In this document: positions 60,101 through 64,000 of the stretch, piece after piece
How positions within the stretch are numbered: position 1 is the first letter of the stretch
How the letters are laid out: every line of letters starts with the position of its first letter
DNA from: Apium graveolens
Taxonomy: Eukaryota; Streptophyta; Magnoliopsida; Apiales; Apiaceae
Direction: 5' to 3'
Assembly: GCF_009905375.1 (NCBI RefSeq)
Contig: NC_133657.1
Location: forward strand, 62,992,503-63,056,502
Length of the DNA stretch: 64,000 nt
The notes under the pieces: generated by a model
Databases searched by the model: none
Seen by the model: only the letters and a program-made list of their open reading frames with translations
What the model was told of the DNA's origin: nothing
Translations under genes and position numbers: made by a program

Positions 60101-60549
60101 AAAACAGGTCAACTTCCTGATATATACTACTACTAGTATTGTATTGAGTTTGTGAAAGTTTGCTGTTCTATTAGTATATTATGCCTGTACAAAAGATGTC
60201 ATCAGACAGAATTAAAGGCATCGGCATTATTGTGAAATAATTAAGGTAGCTAGCTACTGTAGTTCATTTGGACGGTTGGAGCTAATCCCTATGTATGTTT
60301 ATTGGTGCAAAATTTATATCCCATTCAATTATAAATGCTACTGGTGTCCACAAGGGTACAACTTTTATATCTGGCCTTGATAGGATATGTTTAAGTTTAA
60401 GTAATTAACATCCAACTCTATCTACCTGTTGTATAAGACTTTGTTTTTCATGGTTTTAATTATTTATATTTTTGAAAATCAGAATACAATACAAAAATAT
60501 TTAGCAAACAAATATATATCCCAAATTTATCTACACATTAATTGTTGAA
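60101..60549. other. Intergenic DNA downstream of the BBE-like gene
   Basis: No gene or repeat recognised. The last 100 bp are the gene's 3' flank (AT-rich, several AATA-type words); no clear polyadenylation signal stands out. Confidence 0.5.
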
Positions 60550-62148
60550 TCATCGTCTGCGTAAAACAGGAATACTTTGGCCATGTCTGAAGAAATTTGT
60601 AGGATCAACCGCAGCCTTCACTCTAAGCAGTCTGTCGAAATTGTTACCAAAATACTTGTTTCCCCACACACTCGCCTCTTCATAAGTTCGACTACCTTGT
60701 CCAATGTCAAGATCAAGATAATTCACATACGAAGTCCTCGGGTTCTTGGTACCGTAAGGAGTGTAATAGTCAAACAAATCATTTATCCATGCAACTCGTT
60801 CGGTAGCATCCTTATCAAGATTAATTCCGATGTTGTACATGTACAACACTCCCGGTCGATGTGGAAATGGAAGCGAGGACTCCATATATTCATCCATTTT
60901 CCCTCCAAATGGCGTATACTGCAAGATTGCTGTCTGGATAGGAAGCTGTAACATCTTGTCCCACACGCCGTTGAGGCCTTGTGCAGAAATCGGTACCTTG
61001 ACAAACCCTGATTTTCCTTTGTAAGCACTCCGTGGGATCGCATTTCTGTTAAGCAAGATTTCTGGAGGTGTTCCAAGTGTGAAATTTGAGAAGAACGGGG
61101 CGGATTGAATCCAACTCAATTCGACGCAATCTCCTTTAACCAACCCTAATTCGGGGAACTCTTTTTGCATGATAGGAAGTAGTCTATCAATTTTACCAAG
61201 AAACAAGGATTGAAATATGAAGCGTACTGTTTTCTTATCTTGGCGGGTACTTGAATTACTTAGTATAGTGTCAACTATACCTCGCACATCAAGATCCCTT
61301 TCTTCGAAATTTGGAGCAATTGACTGCCAACGTCTATAAAGTTCAGCTCCATTTTGTTCCAATGTTCTAGCAACTGCGAAAATGGTCACGGTTTCTGGGA
61401 CAGGGACAAGTTGTATTTTCCACGAAACAACAATTCCGAAACTAGACACACCACCTCCTCGAATAGCCCAAAACAAATCTTCTCCCATTGTTTTTCTGTT
61501 AAGAATTTTCCCCTTGACATCAATGAAACGAACATCAAGAGTATTATCTCCAGCAAGACCATATTTTCGTTTCATCATACCATAACCTCCACCTCCAAGA
61601 AATCCGCTAACACCGACAGTAGACCAAAGGCCAGCTGGGAAACCAAGAGTAGAACTCTTCTCTGAAATTTTGTAGTAAAGCTCACCTAGTGTTAAACCAG
61701 CGCCAACCCATGCAGTTGAACTTGGTAGGTCAAAATTGACTGATCGAAAATTAATCATATCGAGCAACACAAAAGGTTCGGTTGCTCGATATGATTGACC
61801 CTCAAAATCATGACCACCTCCTCGAATTCTTATTGACAAGCCATTTATACGCGCACAAAAAATCACACTTTGGATCTGCGATTCTTGAGTAGGTGTAACA
61901 ATAACTAGAGGTTTGGGTGTAGCTGGTGTGGTAAACAACAAGTTATCTATTCGAGCATTTAAAACTGAGGTAAAAGAAGAATTACTGGGGGTGAAAGTTA
62001 CATTAGAATAAATTGCATCGGATTTTAAAGAAGTACGAGAAAGACAGCGAACAAAATTTTGGCGAGCCACATCTGCGGAAGCTGCCCAAAAAGAATCTGT
62101 ATAAAGAAGGAAAGCTAACAAAAGAACCCAAGAAGAAGGAGGAGGCAT
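60550..62148 (-). CDS. Berberine-bridge-enzyme-like FAD-linked oxidase
   Basis: 532 residues, normal for the family, one exon, no breaks. The start at 62148 (MPPPSSWVLLLAFLLYTDS) is preferred over one 33 codons upstream, because a secretion signal follows at once (cleavage near AASA|DV) and a TATA box lies 60 bp above. FAD_binding_4 domain with RGGGHDFEGQSY (His113, 8-alpha FAD link), Cys35 and Cys98 as the likely conserved disulphide; BBE C-terminal domain with YVNYLDLD (474-481) and NKYFGNNFDRL. The residue normally Cys in G-x-C-P-T-V-G-V (62 after His) is Trp175, so only one covalent FAD bond is possible. Possible N-glycosylation at NVT, NSS and NFT. Family enzymes oxidise alkaloids, monolignols or sugars in wall or vacuole; the substrate here cannot be read. 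Confidence 0.93.
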   Translation of the reverse strand: MPPPSSWVLLLAFLLYTDSFWAASADVARQNFVRCLSRTSLKSDAIYSNVTFTPSNSSFTSVLNARIDNLLFTTPATPKPLVIVTPTQESQIQSVIFCARINGLSIRIRGGGHDFEGQSYRATEPFVLLDMINFRSVNFDLPSSTAWVGAGLTLGELYYKISEKSSTLGFPAGLWSTVGVSGFLGGGGYGMMKRKYGLAGDNTLDVRFIDVKGKILNRKTMGEDLFWAIRGGGVSSFGIVVSWKIQLVPVPETVTIFAVARTLEQNGAELYRRWQSIAPNFEERDLDVRGIVDTILSNSSTRQDKKTVRFIFQSLFLGKIDRLLPIMQKEFPELGLVKGDCVELSWIQSAPFFSNFTLGTPPEILLNRNAIPRSAYKGKSGFVKVPISAQGLNGVWDKMLQLPIQTAILQYTPFGGKMDEYMESSLPFPHRPGVLYMYNIGINLDKDATERVAWINDLFDYYTPYGTKNPRTSYVNYLDLDIGQGSRTYEEASVWGNKYFGNNFDRLLRVKAAVDPTNFFRHGQSIPVLRRR

Positions 62149-62207
62149 GTTTGACAATGTAGAATTTGTAAATTGAGATGTGATCAAATTACAACGATAG
62201 TGGGTGC

Positions 62208-62217
62208 TATTTATAGA
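62208..62217 (-). promoter_or_regulatory. TATA box of the BBE-like gene
   Basis: Minus strand CTATAAATAG, 60 bp upstream of the ATG at 62148. This predicts a start near 62180 and a 5' leader of roughly 30 nt. Confidence 0.7.
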
Positions 62218-62242
62218 TGCACAAAAGAGTATGCTGTGTAGA

Positions 62243-62250
62243 TGCATGCA
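62243..62250 (-). promoter_or_regulatory. RY-like element TGCATGCA
   Basis: The palindromic TGCATGCA contains the CATGCA core of RY elements, known for B3-domain factors in seeds. It lies about 30 bp upstream of the TATA box. The word is short and may be chance. Confidence 0.35.
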
Positions 62251-63035
62251 ATATGGCTAATATATATAAAGAAAGTGACCCCCTTGTTGAATTAGTAATA
62301 AAAGACAACGCCCCCCCCCTTTCAATTACTTATGGTACGCGTTACGTTGACCTTGAATCGGCTTGGAGCCTTTAAATTCGGTCACCGGTAGAGAAGGTGT
62401 ATTAATCATGAAACTGCATATGCAGGGTACCCCGTTTCGTTCTCGTTTTAAGTGGACGCAAACTATACTTATTACTGAACAAAGCTGCTTTCTAATTTAT
62501 GCCCACACTGAAATTGAGGTATATAATACTAATACTCTTTACGATCCATTTTCTATGGCACCTTGTAACTTTGAAGTTGAGATTTTGATTCATTAACTAC
62601 TAATAATGCTTTACAGTGCATGGGGCATCATAATCCTCTATTTTGAACCACTTCAGAGAAATAAATTAGACCTGTTGCATTTGAGCTCATTTCTGCGTAG
62701 GTACCGCATTTATGTTTTATTTTAATATATATAAACAGGCAAATGATTAAACGGAAATCAAATTTAAAAGCATCACATTCAATTAATTTGCACCTTCTTA
62801 GAGAGAATTTCAATTTTTTTTCTCCGTTTTTAATTTAATTTTTCCCATCAAACGATAAGTTTTTTTTTTAAATCTGACTTTAATGTATTTTTCAAAATCT
62901 CCCAACGATCAATTTACATAACGTATGTGCTATATTTCGACATGATTGAGAACTTTTTTTATTTTAATTTCTAATTTTTATTATAAGAGAGTTTTTATTG
63001 GAGTAGCCCGCCCCTACGTAAAAATGAGTTATGTC
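62251..63035. other. Intergenic DNA upstream of the BBE-like gene
   Basis: AT-rich with a C10 run at about 62311. No recognisable gene; short frames (62363-62596, 62628-62813) have no domain. Distal promoter elements could lie here. Confidence 0.5.
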
Positions 63036-63577
63036 AATGTGCTAAAACCCATCACAATCACTTTTGATAAGAGATAAAAGTAATCCTAAGTGTGTAATAA
63101 ATAAGCGTGTTAATTAGACCTGATTTGGTCCAAATATAAATCCCGGTTATTAAGACTAGGTAATTAATATAGCATTAATTGGGCTTTAAGGTCCCCCAAA
63201 CCAAGAATTATTATTAAATTCGTAGGTCATAAATCAGAGCAAAATATGACTAAGAAAATAAGTTTAAATCAGAATCAAACTCTCAAAAAGTAGTCCTCAA
63301 GCCATACAGTCCCACACATCTAGGACTCCAAAGTCCATTCTAAATCTGAGACTTGCTCACCAAGTCTCTTAACCCTAATCTAATTCAAGGCATTCCACGC
63401 CTATATAAAGGATCTCACCCCATAAATCAGAACTACGTTTTTTGACTTGATCTTTGGCATACAATAAAGTGCGTAGGCATCTTGTGAAGGCAGATTGAGT
63501 CACGAAACACGAGAATAGTCAAATAGAGCCTTGAGCTCACGAGCCCTAGCATTAAATACACCTTAATTTTTTACCCA
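63036..63577 (+). repeat. 5' LTR of gypsy-type element I (start approximate)
   Basis: The end at ...TTTTTTACCCA (63577) is placed by the primer site that follows. Sequence from about 63060 is matched in reverse at 14786-15320. TATATAAA lies at 63402-63409, matching a decayed form in the other copy. The outer border was not located precisely. Confidence 0.65.
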
Positions 63578-63582
63578 TAATA

Positions 63583-63600
63583 TTTGGCGCTGTTTGTGGA
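63583..63600 (+). other. Element I primer-binding site
   Basis: TTTGGCGCTGTTTGTGGA resembles the TGGCGCC-type primer sites of many plant gypsy elements. The tRNA was not identified. Confidence 0.6.
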
Positions 63601-63614
63601 AAAAGACAACAACC

Positions 63615-64000
63615 ATGGTAACCACACGAAGCGGAAACAACTTTCCTGAAGGAACAACGGCTGGAACTACCCCGATGATCTCATCAGCCATTGAGATTTC
63701 CCCTCACTCAACCTACTACCAAGAGACGGCGGATCCTTTGATTCCCCAATCTGAATCTCAGCCACCCCCAGCTTTAGGGGCGAATCCTCAAAACTCGAAT
63801 CTAAATGCTCCCTTGGGGACACAATCCGCGGGTTTCGAGATGTCAACCATAGTACATCATATGCCCATAAACCCCACATATGGGATGTCAATATATTCTG
63901 AGGCTGGAGGAACTAGGCCACCCCTACCGCCTCAACCACAATCATGAAATGACCCTGATTATATTAGAGGTCTGTAGTCAACCAATAATGAACGAGATAT
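63615..64000 (+). pseudogene. Element I gag, N-terminal part (cut by window edge)
   Basis: The start at 63615 (MVTTRSGNNFPEGTTAGTTP) has the MV-TRSG start common to plant gypsy Gag proteins. It is P/S/T-rich with no domain yet reached. A stop at 63945-63947 (after PQPQS) and a second at 63976 interrupt it, and the frame reads NDPDYIRGL beyond, so it is decayed. The remainder is outside the window. Confidence 0.65.

Noticed and set aside
60577..61665. Plus-strand and alternate frames inside the BBE-like gene
   Set aside because: Antisense or shifted shadows of a well-conserved coding sequence.
62149..62247. Upstream ATG adding 33 residues to the BBE-like protein
   Set aside because: The extra residues would mask the signal peptide and overlap the TATA box region; the start at 62148 fits the family.
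1..64000. tRNA or rRNA genes
   Set aside because: No cloverleaf with A and B boxes or rRNA-like sequence was noticed; the Met-tRNA-like words are primer-binding sites.

Overview
The window is AT-rich plant nuclear DNA, most likely from a eudicot with a large genome. The evidence is nested Ty1/copia LTR retrotransposons primed by an initiator-Met tRNA-type site (TGGTATCAGAGC), a Ty3/gypsy gag start, Helitron and hAT remnants, and one single-exon host gene of the berberine-bridge-enzyme-like (BBE-like) FAD oxidase family. The plant family cannot be fixed from the sequence alone. About nine tenths of the window is transposable element.

Layout. 1-720: 5' end of minus-strand copia element A. 721-1200: tail of a Helitron-like element. 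1327-14427: complete 13.1-kb copia element B (LTRs, gag-pol, large extra ORF; 5-bp target duplication CTCTC). 14786-15320: minus-strand gypsy LTR fragment. 16864-18000: hAT remnant with a C-terminal transposase piece. 18024-33731: copia element D, split by complete 11.1-kb element C (21294-32404, duplication GTGCA) and cut at its RNase H by element G (33732-37123; LTR, gag and protease only). 37124-57977: minus-strand element F, same family as D, itself split by complete 11.8-kb element E (44019-55858, duplication CTTTG with one mismatch). 57978-60100: another copia element, H, which F entered in the integrase region. 60550-62148: the BBE-like gene on the minus strand. From about 63040 to the end: LTR and gag start of gypsy element I, same family as the 14.8-kb fragment.

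Nesting order is H, then F, then E; and D, then C and G. B and E are sister copies of one family, D and F of a second, A and G of a third; C is a fourth. By-eye counts give about 27 LTR differences in B and about 14 in E, so E is the younger. All the elements carry stops, frameshifts or deletions; none looks autonomous now.

Main observation. In four copia families (B, C, F, G) the Gag reading frame ends at a conserved W-V-(P/L)-K tail, 13-19 nt upstream of a 3' splice-site-like TGCAG or TTACAG. A GT donor lies about 1.0-1.2 kb upstream, just after the first zinc-knuckle region. In all four, joining donor to acceptor is phase 0 and fuses Gag in frame to protease, removing the Gag stop. Element E lacks exactly this segment. 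This suggests that splicing switches between an extended Gag (coiled coil, and additional CCHC knuckles in C and G) and Gag-Pol, and that E descends from a spliced RNA. A second theme is an extra ORF downstream of pol (about 1,140 codons in B/E), which shares a recognisable N-terminal pattern with the extra ORF of the distinct family F.
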